A program made the position numbers and the translations under genes. The notes beneath the pieces are model-generated. The model did not search any database. It worked only from the letters and a program-made list of their open reading frames with translations, and was not told where the DNA came from. From an uncultured Stenotrophomonas sp. (GTDB lineage: Bacteria > Pseudomonadota > Gammaproteobacteria > Xanthomonadales > Xanthomonadaceae), in assembly GCA_913775725.1 (NCBI GenBank), contig CAJYNG010000022.1, positions 186,001-250,000 on the forward strand: a stretch of 64,000 nt of DNA, read 5' to 3'. This document shows positions 43,543 to 54,239 of this stretch, piece after piece. Positions within the stretch are counted from its first letter, which is position 1. The number at the start of each line of letters is the position of its first letter.

Positions 43543-44760
43543 ATGACGCACGCCATGTCGCGCTTGGGCGCGATGATGTTTCTGCAGTTCTTCATCTGGG
43601 GGGCGTGGTTCGTCACCCTCGGTACCTACCTGGTGCAGGGCCCGCTGCAGGCCAGCGCCAGCCAGGTGGCCACGGCCTTCCTCAGCCAGTCCATCGGCGC
43701 CATCGTAGCGCCGTTCCTGGTCGGCCTGATCGCGGATCGCTACTTCGCCGCGCAGCGCATCCTGGCGGTGCTGCACCTGGCCGGTGCGGTGCTCATGTGG
43801 CTGGCGTCCACGGCCACCAGCTTCAGCATGTTCTCCGCCTGCGTCATGGGCTACATGCTGCTGTTCATGCCGACGCTGGCACTGGCCAACAGCGTAGCCA
43901 TGCGGCACATGCAATCGCCCGAGAAGCAGTTCCCACTGGTGCGGGTAGCCGGCAGCATCGGCTGGATCATCGCCGGCGTGCTGATCGGCTGGCTGGGCTG
44001 GGAGCAGGCGCACAGGCTTGAACTCACCTTCCGGATGGCCGCGCTGGCATCACTGCTGCTGGGCCTGTATGCCTTCACCCTGCCGCACACACCGCCGCTG
44101 GCCAAGCAGCGCGACGCCGGGCTCGGGCAGATCCTGGGGCTGGATTCGTTGCGTCTGCTGAAGTCGCGTGCCTATCTGGTGTTCTTCCTGGCTTCCATCG
44201 CCATCTGCATCCCGCTGTCGTTCTACTACAACTTCACCAACCCCTATCTCAACGATCTGGGCGTGCGCGGCGCGGCCGGCCTGCAGTCGCTGGGCCAGGT
44301 CTCCGAAGTGCTGCTGATGCTGGCCATGCCGTTCCTGTTCGTGCGGCTGGGGGTGAAGACCATGCTGGCGGTCGGCATGGCCGCCTGGGTGGTGCGCTAT
44401 GCCCTGTTCGCCTTCGGCGATGCGGGCAGCGGTTTCTCCCTGCTGGTGATCGGCATCGTGCTGCACGGCATCTGTTACGACTTCTTCTTCGTCACCGGCC
44501 AGATCTACACCGATGCACATGCCGGCCCCGACGCACGCAGCAGCGCGCAGGGGTTCATCACCCTGGCCACCTACGGCGTGGGCATGCTGATCGGCACCTT
44601 CCTGTCGGGCGCGGTGGTGGAGCACTACACCACCGCCGCAGGGCCGGACTGGCAGCAGATCTGGCTGTTCCCGGCCGGCGTCGCGCTGGTGGTGCTGGTC
44701 GCCTTCCTGCTGCTGTTCCGCGACCGCCCGGCGGTCGTGGCCACGCCTTCTACGCCCTGA
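43543..44760 (+). CDS. NHS-type MFS permease (NupG/YegT-like)
   Basis: A 405-residue twelve-segment permease of the nucleoside:H+ symporter branch of the MFS. Family segments include MMFLQFFIWGAWFVTLGTYL at the N-terminus and GICYDFFFVTGQIYTD near residue 310. It has GGGAGG before ATG 43543. In this operon it more likely carries a sugar or keto-sugar than a nucleoside. The neighbouring Gfo/Idh gene begins 12 bases after its stop. Confidence 0.85.
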   Translation: MTHAMSRLGAMMFLQFFIWGAWFVTLGTYLVQGPLQASASQVATAFLSQSIGAIVAPFLVGLIADRYFAAQRILAVLHLAGAVLMWLASTATSFSMFSACVMGYMLLFMPTLALANSVAMRHMQSPEKQFPLVRVAGSIGWIIAGVLIGWLGWEQAHRLELTFRMAALASLLLGLYAFTLPHTPPLAKQRDAGLGQILGLDSLRLLKSRAYLVFFLASIAICIPLSFYYNFTNPYLNDLGVRGAAGLQSLGQVSEVLLMLAMPFLFVRLGVKTMLAVGMAAWVVRYALFAFGDAGSGFSLLVIGIVLHGICYDFFFVTGQIYTDAHAGPDARSSAQGFITLATYGVGMLIGTFLSGAVVEHYTTAAGPDWQQIWLFPAGVALVVLVAFLLLFRDRPAVVATPSTP

Positions 44761-44772
44761 GGATCCCCGTCG

Positions 44773-45897
44773 ATGCCCAAGCTTGGAATCGCCATCGTCG
44801 GCGCCGGCATGATCGGAGCAGTGCATCGTCGTGCGGCACTGCTGGCGGGCGCCGAGGTACGCGGCGTGGCCGCCTCGTCACCGCAGCGCGCGCATGAGGC
44901 AGCGCAGTCCTGGAATGTCCCGCGTGCCTATCGGGATATCGAGGAGGTGATCGCCGATCCACAGGTACAGGTCGTGCATGTGTGCACGCCCAACCATCTG
45001 CACCGCGCCATGGCACAGGCCGCGCTGGAAGCTGGCAAGCACGTGATCTGCGAGAAGCCGCTGGCGACGACACTGGACGATGCGCAGGCACTGGCAGGTT
45101 TGGCCGCGTCGACCGGATTGGTTGCCACGGTGCCCTTCGTCTACCGCTACCACCCGGTAGTGCGCGAGGCGCGCGCCCGTATCGCCCACGGTGAACTGGG
45201 GCCGTTGCACCTCATCCACGGCAGCTACCTGCAGGACTGGTTGTTGGACCCGGCCAGCAACAACTGGCGCGTGGACCCCGCGCTGGGAGGCGCTTCGCGT
45301 GTGTTCGCCGACATCGGCTCGCACTGGTGCGACCTGGTGGAGTGGATCAGCGGCGAACGCTTCACCGAGGTCAGCGCGGCATTCTCCACGGTAATCGCCG
45401 AGCGCGGCGCCGTCAGCGGGCAGAGCTTCAGTACGCCAACGGCCGCCAGCGCGATGCAGGCCGTCACCAGCGAGGACGTGGCCGCGGCGATGTTCAGGAC
45501 CGGCGCTGGCACGCTGGCGTCATTGACGGTCAGCCAGGTCTCGGCCGGACGCCACAACCGCCTCTGGTTCGAGATCGATGGCGCCAAGGCCAGCGTGGCC
45601 TTCAATCAGGAGGATGCCGAACGACTCTGGATCGGCCTGCCCGACCAGCGCGAGGAGATCTTCGTGCGCGGGCCAGCCGCCGGCAGCGCCGAACAACGCC
45701 GTCTTTCCGTGCTGCCGGCCGGGCATGCACAGGGCTACGCCCAGTGCTTCGAAGCGTTTGTCGCCGACACCTATCGCGCCATCGAAGGCGATCAGCCGCA
45801 GGGGTTGCCCACCTTCGAAGACGGCCTGCGCTCGGCGCAGATCGTTGATCGTGTCATTGCATCGGCCAGGTCACGCGCCTGGACCACCATCGGTTGA
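44773..45897 (+). CDS. Gfo/Idh/MocA-family oxidoreductase
   Basis: A 374-residue NAD(P)-dependent oxidoreductase, cytoplasmic. The Rossmann motif is IVGAGMIGAVH at residues 8-18 and the catalytic EKP motif (ICEKPLATT) is near residue 95, with GSHWCDLVEWISG further on. In this context it probably reduces or oxidises a 3-keto sugar or its hydrolysis product. The ATG 44773 start is preceded by GAGGAT. It is the third gene of the forward operon. Confidence 0.88.
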   Translation: MPKLGIAIVGAGMIGAVHRRAALLAGAEVRGVAASSPQRAHEAAQSWNVPRAYRDIEEVIADPQVQVVHVCTPNHLHRAMAQAALEAGKHVICEKPLATTLDDAQALAGLAASTGLVATVPFVYRYHPVVREARARIAHGELGPLHLIHGSYLQDWLLDPASNNWRVDPALGGASRVFADIGSHWCDLVEWISGERFTEVSAAFSTVIAERGAVSGQSFSTPTAASAMQAVTSEDVAAAMFRTGAGTLASLTVSQVSAGRHNRLWFEIDGAKASVAFNQEDAERLWIGLPDQREEIFVRGPAAGSAEQRRLSVLPAGHAQGYAQCFEAFVADTYRAIEGDQPQGLPTFEDGLRSAQIVDRVIASARSRAWTTIG

Positions 45898-45916
45898 AAC
45901 CCGGGAGGATCTGTTG

Positions 45917-46780
45917 ATGAAAGCTCTTTTCCGTAGAAGTGCAAGCCTCATCCTGCTGTTCGCTGCCCTGCCCACCTTCGCAGACGAAGCGGCCAGCACG
46001 CAGAAACCGATCGCGGTGCAGATGTACACCCTGCGCAACGCCGGGTCGCTCGAGCAGCAGTTGAAGATCGTCCACGACGCGGGCGTCCACGCGGTGGAAA
46101 CAGTCGGTACGCAGAACACCAGCGCCGCCGAACTCAAGCAGCTGCTGGACCGGTACTCGATCAAGGCGATTTCATCGCATGTGCCGCTGGCCGAGCTGCG
46201 CAGCAATCTGGATGGGGTGGTGACCTTCAACCGGTCGATCGGCAACACGACGCTGGTGGTGCCGTACCTGGACAAGAAGGATCGCCCAACCGATGCCGCG
46301 GGCTGGACTGCATTGGGCCAGGAACTGGGCCGGATCGCAAAGCAGGTGCGCGGCAAGGGCATGCGCCTGGCCTATCACAACCACGACTTCGAACTGGCCG
46401 ACTTCGATGGCAAGACCGGACTGGAGCTGCTGTTCGCCGCCGCGGGTCCAGACCTGCAGACCGAACTGGACCTGGCCTGGGTCGCGCGTGCGGGCCTGGA
46501 CCCTGCGGTGATGCTTGAGAAATTCCGCGGCCACGTATTCGCGGTGCATGCCAAGGACAATGCGCCCAAGGGCCAGGCCCAGGACGAAGACGGATTCGCC
46601 GCCGTGGGCCAGGGCGTGCTGGACTGGAACGCGATCCTGCCTGCTGCAGCAGCCGCCGGCGTCCACTGGTACATCATCGAGCACGACCAGCCACGCGATC
46701 CGGCCAAGGTCATCCAGATCGGCGCGGACTACCTGCGTGAACATCTGGCCGTCAGCCAACCTGCTCGCGCACAGCGCTGA
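45917..46780 (+). CDS. Exported sugar isomerase/epimerase-type TIM barrel
   Basis: A 287-residue TIM-barrel protein with an N-terminal signal peptide (MKALFRRSASLILLFAALPTFA), so it acts in the periplasm. Metal-ligand motifs: AYHNHDFEL (His/Asp), TELDLAWVARAG (Glu/Asp), FAVHAKDNA (His) and YIIEHDQP (Glu/His). GGGAGGAT lies nine bases before ATG 45917. Fourth gene of the forward operon. Acts on 3-keto glycosides or their products by context. Confidence 0.83.
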   Translation: MKALFRRSASLILLFAALPTFADEAASTQKPIAVQMYTLRNAGSLEQQLKIVHDAGVHAVETVGTQNTSAAELKQLLDRYSIKAISSHVPLAELRSNLDGVVTFNRSIGNTTLVVPYLDKKDRPTDAAGWTALGQELGRIAKQVRGKGMRLAYHNHDFELADFDGKTGLELLFAAAGPDLQTELDLAWVARAGLDPAVMLEKFRGHVFAVHAKDNAPKGQAQDEDGFAAVGQGVLDWNAILPAAAAAGVHWYIIEHDQPRDPAKVIQIGADYLREHLAVSQPARAQR

Positions 46781-46796
46781 TGCGAAGGAGCCTCGC

Positions 46797-47105
46797 TTGG
46801 ACACTCGCTTGAAACTGAGCTTCACCCTGGCCGCGGCTCTGTGCGGCACGACGCTGGCCACCACGGCCTGGTGCAAGGACGACCCTGCGGCCGGCGCGAA
46901 GCTCTACACCGCGAACTGCGTGGCCTGCCACGGCGCCGATCGTGCGGGCATGCCGGGCGCGTTCCCGGCACTCACCGACATCGGCAAGCGCATGGCACCG
47001 GCGCAGATCAAGGAAAAGATCAGCAAGGGCGGTGGACTGATGCCGCCCTTCTCCCAGCTGTCGCAACAGGAAATCGATGACATCGCCAGCTATCTGGCGA
47101 AGTAA
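46797..47105 (+). CDS. Periplasmic class I cytochrome c
   Basis: A 102-residue cytochrome c with signal peptide. TTG 46797 is the start, six bases after AAGGAG. One haem-binding CVACH motif is near residue 37 and the axial-Met segment GGGLMPPF near 80. By context it takes electrons from the GMC dehydrogenase, encoded in the opposing operon, and passes them to the respiratory chain. Confidence 0.85.
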   Translation: MDTRLKLSFTLAAALCGTTLATTAWCKDDPAAGAKLYTANCVACHGADRAGMPGAFPALTDIGKRMAPAQIKEKISKGGGLMPPFSQLSQQEIDDIASYLAK

Positions 47106-47106
47106 G

Positions 47107-47128
47107 CGGCCGGCGACCACGCCGGCCG
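47107..47128. terminator. Hairpin between the two convergent operons
   Basis: CGGCCGGC/GCCGGCCG, 8-bp perfect stem and 6-base loop, two bases after the cytochrome stop and eight before the DUF1080 stop. No T-run, so termination strength is uncertain. Confidence 0.45.
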
Positions 47129-47135
47129 TGTGCCG

Positions 47136-47894
47136 CTACAGCTCGCGCACCCAGATGTTGCGGTAGCTGACCTTGGAGTCATGCTCCTGCAGATAGAGCG
47201 GCGCGCACGCGTGAGGCGCGTACGACGGCGCACCGATGTACTCCGTCTTCCCCGCCAGCACGGTGTCATCCTGCACGAGCACGCCGTTATGCAGCACCGT
47301 GATGCGCGCGGGCGACGTCAGCCCGCCACCCGCCGAGAAGCGCGGCGCCTTCCAGAGGATGTCGTAGACCTGCCACTGGCCCGGTGCGCGCGAGGCGTTC
47401 ACCCGTGGCATGGCCTGCTTGTAGATCGAACCCGCCTGGCCGTTGGCATACGTGGGGTTGTTGTAACTGTCGAGCACCTGCAGCTCATACAGTTCCTGCA
47501 GGAAGATACCGCTGTTGCCGCGGTTCTGGCCGTCGAAGCCCTTCGTCTCGGTGGGGGTACGCCACTCGACATGCAGCTGGACATCGCAGAAGCGTTGCCG
47601 GGTGCGGATGCCCTTGCTGCCCGGAACGACGGTCATGGCACCATCGGCAACCGTCCAGGGCACGCGTCCGCCCTGCTCTGCCTCCCACGCCGAGACATTC
47701 TTGCCATCGAACAGCACGATGGCGTCGGACGGCGCCATGCCCGGACGCGTCGCCACGACGGCAGGCACAGGGGTCCACACCTCGGTCTTCTTCGGGTCAC
47801 GCGCAGCGTCGGCACTGTCCTGGGCGAATGCAGTTGCAGCGGCCAGCAGGCCGGCGGTGATCAACGCAGGACGGATCATCAGGGTATCGTCCAT
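47136..47894 (-). CDS. Exported DUF1080 protein (3-keto-glycoside hydrolase family)
   Basis: A 252-residue exported protein of DUF1080, a beta-sandwich family now linked to hydrolysis of 3-keto-glucosides and -disaccharides. ATG 47894 shares one base with the stop of the upstream subunit gene (TGATG) and has GGGGGA before it. A signal peptide is present (MIRPALITAGLLAAATAFAQ after a short leader). Typical segments: LFDGKNVSAWE, LHVEWRTP, GNSGIFLQELYELQVLDSY. Predicted to cleave oxidised glycosides in the periplasm. Confidence 0.85.
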   Translation of the reverse strand: MDDTLMIRPALITAGLLAAATAFAQDSADAARDPKKTEVWTPVPAVVATRPGMAPSDAIVLFDGKNVSAWEAEQGGRVPWTVADGAMTVVPGSKGIRTRQRFCDVQLHVEWRTPTETKGFDGQNRGNSGIFLQELYELQVLDSYNNPTYANGQAGSIYKQAMPRVNASRAPGQWQVYDILWKAPRFSAGGGLTSPARITVLHNGVLVQDDTVLAGKTEYIGAPSYAPHACAPLYLQEHDSKVSYRNIWVREL

Positions 47895-48469
47895 CAGCTG
47901 GTCCCCCACGCCGGCGTGCCGGGAACATAGGCCAGGTCGCCGTCGTAGCGACCCGGCACGGCGACGTACTGCAGCACCCCGGTCGCGCCGACCTTGGAGG
48001 TGAAGAAGCCGAAGATGGCCAGCTGCTTGATCATGGTGAAGTAATGCGGCATCGCCTCGCCCTCTTCAGGCGTACCGGTCTCGGTCACATCGGCAGAGCG
48101 AGCCTTGGCTTCGGCGTCCAGCGTTCGCAGCAACCCGGTGCGGGCTTCGGGTGTGAGCGATACAAACCGGCCACCGGCGCGTTTGTCGATGTCGGCCAGA
48201 CCAGCGCGGAACGTCGCCTGCTGCCGGGCGGTGTAGCAATCGCTGACGAAGGTCGCCATGAACAACCCGGCACCGGCATCCTTCGCGCCAGGTGTCCGGG
48301 TCCGCGGCAGGATGGTCTCGGCGATCTCGTCCAGCGTGCCGACATCGGCTTCGGAGAAATGGATCTTCGTGCCGGCCACCGGTGCCTGCCCGTGCACAAG
48401 CGCAGGCAATCCGACCATGGCCGCACCGGTGGCGGCGACGATCATCTTCAACAGTTCGCGGCGATCCAT
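47894..48469 (-). CDS. Gluconate 2-dehydrogenase subunit 3-like small subunit
   Basis: A 191-residue small subunit of GMC-type sugar dehydrogenases. Its twin-arginine signal (MDRRELLKMIVAATGAAMVG) can carry the co-folded large subunit across the membrane. Subunit 3 motifs include DEIAETILPRTRTPGAKDAG and the C-terminal YDGDLAYVPG. It starts immediately after the GMC gene stop (sharing a base), so production is coupled. Confidence 0.88.
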   Translation of the reverse strand: MDRRELLKMIVAATGAAMVGLPALVHGQAPVAGTKIHFSEADVGTLDEIAETILPRTRTPGAKDAGAGLFMATFVSDCYTARQQATFRAGLADIDKRAGGRFVSLTPEARTGLLRTLDAEAKARSADVTETGTPEEGEAMPHYFTMIKQLAIFGFFTSKVGATGVLQYVAVPGRYDGDLAYVPGTPAWGTS

Positions 48470-50154
48470 CAGAGGTTCCCCGCTTTCAGTTCGCGCACCG
48501 CATGGTCGGCCGCACGCGCGGTCAGCGCCATGTAGGTCAGCGAGGGATTCACGCAGGCGCTGGAGGTCATGCAGGCACCGTCGGTCACATAGACGTTGGG
48601 TGCATCCCAGACCTGGTTGTGCGCATTCAATACCGAACTCTTCCGATCGCGTCCCATGCGCGCGGTTCCCATCTCATGGATGCCCTTGCCCGGGGCATAG
48701 TCGCTGTCGTGCATCTTCACGTCCTTGACGCCGGCCGCCTCCAGCATCTCGGCGGCATCGGCGGCCATGTCCTTGCGCATGGCCAGTTCGTTGGCACGCA
48801 TGGACACGTCCATCGCCAGCACCGGCAGCCCCCACTTGTCCCTGCGGTCCCGATCCAGGCGGATCGTATTGTCGTGGTGCGGCAACATTTCACCGAACCC
48901 GGTCATGCCGATGCGCCAGTCGCCCGGTACGGTCAGCGCCTCCTTCAGGTCGGCACCGATGTTCAGCTCGGCGATCTCGCGCGACCAGCCGGTGCGGCTG
49001 GCACCGCCCTGGTAGCCGAACCCGCGCAGGTAGCCGCGCTTGTCGGCTGCGACGTTGCGGAAACGCGGAATGTAGAAGCCGCAGGGACGGCGGCCGAAGT
49101 AGTACTTGTCTTCGTAGCCCTCGACCCGGCCCGAGGCGCCCGCACCGAAATGATGGTCCATCACGTTGTGCCCGAGCTCGCCCGACGAAGAACCCAGCCC
49201 GCCGTCCCAGACATCGGTGGCCGAGTTCATCAGCAGCCACGTCGAGTTGAACGACGATGCGTTGAGGAAGATGACCTTGGCGGTGTACTGGTAGGTCTGG
49301 CCGGTTTCGGCGTCAATGATCTCCACGCCGCGCGCACGCTTGCGGTCCTTGTCGTAGAGCACTTCCTTGACGATCGAGAACGGCCGCAATGTCAGGTTGC
49401 CGGTCTTCATCGCCGCCGGCAATGTCGCCGCCTGGGTCGAGAAATAGGCACCGAAGGGACAGCCCAGGATGCACTTGTTGCGATACTGGCAGTTGACGCG
49501 CCCCTGCTCGGGCATGGGCTTGGTGATGTTGGCGGTGCGCGAGTGGATCATGTGGCGCGTTCCGCCGAAGGCCTTCTTGATACGCGCGGCGACATCCTTC
49601 TCGACGATGTTCAACGGGATCGGCGGCAGGAACTCGCCGTCCGGCAGCACGTCCAGTCCTTCGCGCGTGCCGGCGATGCCGGCGAACTTCTCCACGTAGT
49701 CGTACCAGGGCGCAATGTCGGCGTAGCGGATCGGCCAGTCGGTCGCGAGGCCGTCCTTGAGGTTCGCCTCGAAATCCAGATCGGAGAAGCGATAGCTCTG
49801 CCGCCCCCACATCAACGAGCGGCCGCCGACGTGGTAGCCGCGGAACCAGTCGAATCTCTTGGTCTCGATGTAGGGCGAGTCCTGTTCGTTGGCCCACATC
49901 CCTTCCAGGTTCTCGGCCAGGCCGTAGTCACGCATCAGCACCGGGAAGTCGGCCTTCATCGCCTGCGTTGGCCGGTTGCGGTGCGGGAAATCCCACGCCT
50001 CCTTCATCGCGTTGACGTAGTCCTTGACGTGCTCGATGTTGCGTCCGCGTTCCAGCATCAGGACCTTCAGGCCCTTCTCGGCCAGCTCCTTCGCTGCCCA
50101 ACCGCCGCTGATTCCCGAGCCAACAACAATGGCGTCGTAGTGATTATCTGCCAT
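48469..50154 (-). CDS. GMC-family FAD glycoside dehydrogenase, large subunit
   Basis: A 561-residue flavoprotein of the GMC family with the FAD motif VVGSGISGGWAAKELAEKG at the N-terminus. A Cys cluster, C-x5-C-x3-C in NCQYRNKCILGC near residue 225, fits iron-sulfur-type GMC dehydrogenases. The catalytic His lies in HEMGTARMG near residue 495. No signal peptide of its own, so it is probably exported with the Tat-type small subunit. Predicted to oxidise the C3 hydroxyl of glycosides, with electrons passed to the cytochrome. Confidence 0.87.
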   Translation of the reverse strand: MADNHYDAIVVGSGISGGWAAKELAEKGLKVLMLERGRNIEHVKDYVNAMKEAWDFPHRNRPTQAMKADFPVLMRDYGLAENLEGMWANEQDSPYIETKRFDWFRGYHVGGRSLMWGRQSYRFSDLDFEANLKDGLATDWPIRYADIAPWYDYVEKFAGIAGTREGLDVLPDGEFLPPIPLNIVEKDVAARIKKAFGGTRHMIHSRTANITKPMPEQGRVNCQYRNKCILGCPFGAYFSTQAATLPAAMKTGNLTLRPFSIVKEVLYDKDRKRARGVEIIDAETGQTYQYTAKVIFLNASSFNSTWLLMNSATDVWDGGLGSSSGELGHNVMDHHFGAGASGRVEGYEDKYYFGRRPCGFYIPRFRNVAADKRGYLRGFGYQGGASRTGWSREIAELNIGADLKEALTVPGDWRIGMTGFGEMLPHHDNTIRLDRDRRDKWGLPVLAMDVSMRANELAMRKDMAADAAEMLEAAGVKDVKMHDSDYAPGKGIHEMGTARMGRDRKSSVLNAHNQVWDAPNVYVTDGACMTSSACVNPSLTYMALTARAADHAVRELKAGNL

Positions 50155-50181
50155 GGGTTTCTCACCTGGGTGGATATCGTT

Positions 50182-51087
<906 letters not shown>

Positions 51088-51135
51088 CCACCTTCCGGCC
51101 TCCCAACCGGTATCAAACGCAACGATTCACAGCAA

Positions 51136-51178
51136 TGCAATCGATTGCACCATAGGGGAGGAAATTGTCTGTTTGCAA
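51136..51178 (-). promoter_or_regulatory. Promoter with LacI-type operator of the reverse operon
   Basis: Operator TGCAATCGATTGCA (51136-51149), identical to the core at 42433-42446. On the minus strand a TTGCAA -35 (51173-51178) and TATGGT -10 (51149-51154) are 18 bases apart and the -10 abuts the operator. Placement fits direct repression. Confidence 0.72.
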
Positions 51179-51232
51179 GTCGCGGTGCACGAAAACTGAT
51201 GCTGCGAAGCACAACACAGATGACATCGCGCA

Positions 51233-51266
51233 AAAAGAAAGCCCCGCATGAGCGGGGCTTTCTTTT
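51233..51266. terminator. Bidirectional terminator after ssb
   Basis: 15-bp stem AAAAGAAAGCCCCGC with its complement and an ATGA loop. A-rich on one side and T-rich on the other, so it can stop transcription from ssb on the minus strand and from the plus strand. Confidence 0.85.
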
Positions 51267-51287
51267 CTACTGAGGACGAGCGTTCGA

Positions 51288-51869
51288 TCAGAACGGAATA
51301 TCGTCGTCAGCGAAGTCGTCCATCGGTGGCGCCTGCTGCGGCTGCGGACGTTGGTTGCCACCCTGGTTGCCGTAACCCCCACCCTGGTTGCCGCCCTGGT
51401 TGCCATAGCCGCCACCCTGGCCACCACGCTGACCACCGCCACCGCCGCCGTACTCCTGGCGCGGCGCCTGCTGGCGCTGCGGACGATCGCCGCCGTAGTT
51501 GCCGCCGCCGCCGCCGCCACCGCCACCGCCTTCACCGCGGCCGCCCAGCATCTGCATTTCATCGGCGATGATATCGGTGGAGTACTTCTCCACGCCGTCC
51601 TGGCCGGTGTACTTGTCGTAGCGCAGGCTGCCTTCGACGTAGACCGAGCTGCCCTTGCGCAGGTACTCGCCGGCGATCTCGCCGAGCTTGCCGAAGAACA
51701 CCACGCGGTGCCATTCGGTACGTTCCTGCTGGTTGCCGTCCTTGTCCTTGCGGACGCTGGTGGTGGCCAGGCTGATGCGGGTGATCGCCATGCCGCCCTG
51801 GGTGTACTTCACGTCCGGGTCGTTGCCGAGATTGCCGACCAGGATGACTTTGTTGATGCCGCGCGCCAT
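51288..51869 (-). CDS. ssb: Single-stranded DNA-binding protein
   Basis: A 193-residue SSB. OB-fold domain ([20 protein letters not shown], about residues 1-112), a long Gly/Gln-rich linker, and the acidic tail [10 protein letters not shown] that docks partner proteins. Essential for replication and repair. The linker is coded by repeated GGT/GGC-rich triplets, producing a low-complexity stretch at 51330-51540. Confidence 0.96.
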   Translation of the reverse strand: MARGINKVILVGNLGNDPDVKYTQGGMAITRISLATTSVRKDKDGNQQERTEWHRVVFFGKLGEIAGEYLRKGSSVYVEGSLRYDKYTGQDGVEKYSTDIIADEMQMLGGRGEGGGGGGGGGGNYGGDRPQRQQAPRQEYGGGGGGQRGGQGGGYGNQGGNQGGGYGNQGGNQRPQPQQAPPMDDFADDDIPF

Positions 51870-52161
51870 AGGTACCTTCGTCCGTTGTCCAAGGGCAGAC
51901 CGCCAGTGATAGCACAGCCCCGGGCGGGGGTGCAGTAGGCGGGGCCGCCCCTGTTGAAATTTGGGGGAATGCGAGAACGATGCATCTTAGCATTGCCGCC
52001 GCCATCCGCCCGGTCAGAAGACCCCGGCCGCGCAGGAAAATTGAACTGATTTCCTTGTCCGGCAATGACTTACCCTCGCTTCGGTGGACATCCGGAGGGG
52101 CATTCGCGTCTACCCATGGCATCATGCCCGGGCACCTTTCCCCTGCCCCCTCCGCGTGCCC

Positions 52162-53193
52162 ATGACGATCAAAGGCAAAGCCACCTCCCTGGACATCGCC
52201 CACCTGGCCGGGGTCTCCCAGCCGACCGTGTCGCGAGCCCTGCGTGGCAGCCCGATGGTCAACGCCGAGACCCGCGAGCGCATCCTGCGCATCGCCCGCG
52301 AGCTGAACTACAAGGTCGACAAGAACGCCTCCAGCCTGCGCCTGCGCAATGCCGGCACCCTGGCCCTGCTGTTCTTCGAGGACCCGACCAACGACGACTC
52401 GCTGATCAACCCGTTCTTCCATTCGATGCTGGGCTCGATCACCCGCGCCTGCGCGCTGCACGGGCAGGACCTGCTGGTCTCGTTCCAGCAACTGTCCACC
52501 GACTGGCAGGCCGATTACGAGGACAGCAACAAGGCCGACGGCATCATCCTGCTCGGCTACGGCGACTATCACGAATCACGCGACCGCCTGCAGCGGCTGG
52601 TCGAACAGGGCACGCACTTCGTGCGCTGGGGCGCCGCCCTGCCCGGCCAGCCAGGCGTGTCGATCGGCAGCGACAACTTCCAGGGCGGGCACGACATCAC
52701 CACCCACCTGCTGCAGCGGGGCTGCCGCCGCATCGCCTTCCTCGGCCATGCCTCCAGCCATTACCCCGAATTCCAGGAGCGCTACCGCGGCCATGTCGCG
52801 GCCCTGCAGGACCACGGCCTGGCCGCCGAACCGGCGCTGCAGCACGATGCGATCACCACCGAGGCCTCCGGCCAGGAGGCCTGCCAGGCGCTGCTGGCGC
52901 GCGGCGAACCGATCGATGCGATCTGCGCCGCCAGCGACCTGATCGCCATCGGTGCGATGCGCGCCCTGCGCGAGGCCGGGCTACGGGTGCCACAGGACGT
53001 GGCGGTGACCGGCTTCGACGACATCCCGCTGGCGGCCTCGGTGTCTCCGGCGTTGACCACGGTCCAGCAGGACACCAAGCAGGCCGGCCAGCTGCTGGTG
53101 GAGCGCCTGCTGACGCTGATCGGCCGGCAACCGGTGGAGGGCCAGAGCATCCCGGTGAAGCTGGTGGTGCGGGAATCGTCGCTGCGCCGGTAA
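52162..53193 (+). CDS. LacI-family regulator, target unknown
   Basis: A 343-residue LacI/GalR regulator. DNA-binding domain [35 protein letters not shown]-terminal domain with [22 protein letters not shown]. The start ATG 52162 fits the family N-terminus. It stands alone between ssb and an ABC transporter; a maltodextrin cluster on the other strand begins 6 kb downstream and may be its target, but no shared operator is visible. The 292-bp gap before it shows no other feature. Confidence 0.85.
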   Translation: MTIKGKATSLDIAHLAGVSQPTVSRALRGSPMVNAETRERILRIARELNYKVDKNASSLRLRNAGTLALLFFEDPTNDDSLINPFFHSMLGSITRACALHGQDLLVSFQQLSTDWQADYEDSNKADGIILLGYGDYHESRDRLQRLVEQGTHFVRWGAALPGQPGVSIGSDNFQGGHDITTHLLQRGCRRIAFLGHASSHYPEFQERYRGHVAALQDHGLAAEPALQHDAITTEASGQEACQALLARGEPIDAICAASDLIAIGAMRALREAGLRVPQDVAVTGFDDIPLAASVSPALTTVQQDTKQAGQLLVERLLTLIGRQPVEGQSIPVKLVVRESSLRR

Positions 53194-53324
53194 GCGCCAC
53201 CAGACCTCCCGCCACGCCCCAACGTGCGACGGCGGAATTCTCCCCCCATGACCAACGGCGGATGCGTACGGACGCCGATGCGCGGATAACGCGCAGACAT
53301 CGCCCATGGAAAGGTGTACGTCGC

Positions 53325-54227
53325 ATGCTGAAGATCGATTCGCTGTCCAAGACGTACGCCAACGGCGTGCATGCCCTCAACAACGTCAACCTGGACATCC
53401 CGCGCGGCATGTTCGGCCTGCTCGGTCCGAACGGCGCCGGCAAGTCGTCGCTGATGCGCACGCTGTCCACCCTGCAGGAAGCCGACAGCGGCACGGCCAC
53501 CCTCACCATTCCAGGCGAGGCGCCGATCGACGTACTGCGCGACAAGGACGCGGTGCGCCGCCGGCTCGGCTACCTGCCGCAGGATTTCGGCGTTTACCCG
53601 AAAGTCAGCGCGCTGGATCTGCTGGAACATTTCGCGGTGCTCAAGGGCCTGACCCAGCGCGCGCAGCGCCGCGAGGTGGTCGATGGGCTGCTGCAGCAGG
53701 TGAACCTGTGGGACGCCCGCAAACGCAAGCTGGGCACCTACTCCGGCGGCATGCGCCAGCGCTTCGGCATTGCCCAGGCGTTGCTGGGTGACCCGCGGCT
53801 GGTGATCGTCGACGAACCCACCGCCGGCCTCGACCCGGAAGAGCGCAACCGCTTCCTCAACCTGCTGGCGGCCATCGGCGAGAACGTGGCGGTCATCCTG
53901 TCCACCCATATCGTCGAGGACGTGACCGACCTATGCCCGACGATGGCGATCATGAACAAGGGCCAGGTGCTGCTGACCGGGCGCCCGGCCGATGCCATCA
54001 ACGCGCTGCAGCAGCAGGTCTGGCGCAAGCAGGTCGACCCCTCCGAACTGGCCGATCACGAAGCGCGCTACGTGGTGCTGTCCACGCGCCTGGTCGGTGG
54101 TCGCCCGGTGATTCACGTACACAGCGCCAATGACCCCGGCGACGGCTTCGCCGCCGTAGCCCCCGACCTAGAGGACGTGTACTTCCAGCGCCTGCGCCTG
54201 CAGGCCCGTGCCCGCGCGGCAGCCTGA
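53325..54227 (+). CDS. ABC transporter ATP-binding protein
   Basis: A 300-residue ABC ATPase. Walker [10 protein letters not shown] near residue 38, Q-loop [10 protein letters not shown], signature YSGGMRQR, Walker [13 protein letters not shown], and H-loop LSTHIVEDV are all present. Start ATG 53325. It is followed 12 bases later by the permease-peptidase gene, with which it makes one exporter. Confidence 0.93.
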   Translation: MLKIDSLSKTYANGVHALNNVNLDIPRGMFGLLGPNGAGKSSLMRTLSTLQEADSGTATLTIPGEAPIDVLRDKDAVRRRLGYLPQDFGVYPKVSALDLLEHFAVLKGLTQRAQRREVVDGLLQQVNLWDARKRKLGTYSGGMRQRFGIAQALLGDPRLVIVDEPTAGLDPEERNRFLNLLAAIGENVAVILSTHIVEDVTDLCPTMAIMNKGQVLLTGRPADAINALQQQVWRKQVDPSELADHEARYVVLSTRLVGGRPVIHVHSANDPGDGFAAVAPDLEDVYFQRLRLQARARAAA

Positions 54228-54239
54228 GCGGAGCACGCC

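Noticed and set aside
47107-47128. SMAG repeat between the convergent operons
   Set aside because: CGGCCGGC hairpin lacks the GTAG end.
51330-51540. Repeat-like sequence suggestive of an array
   Set aside because: It codes the Gly/Gln-rich linker of SSB; no spacer structure, so not CRISPR.
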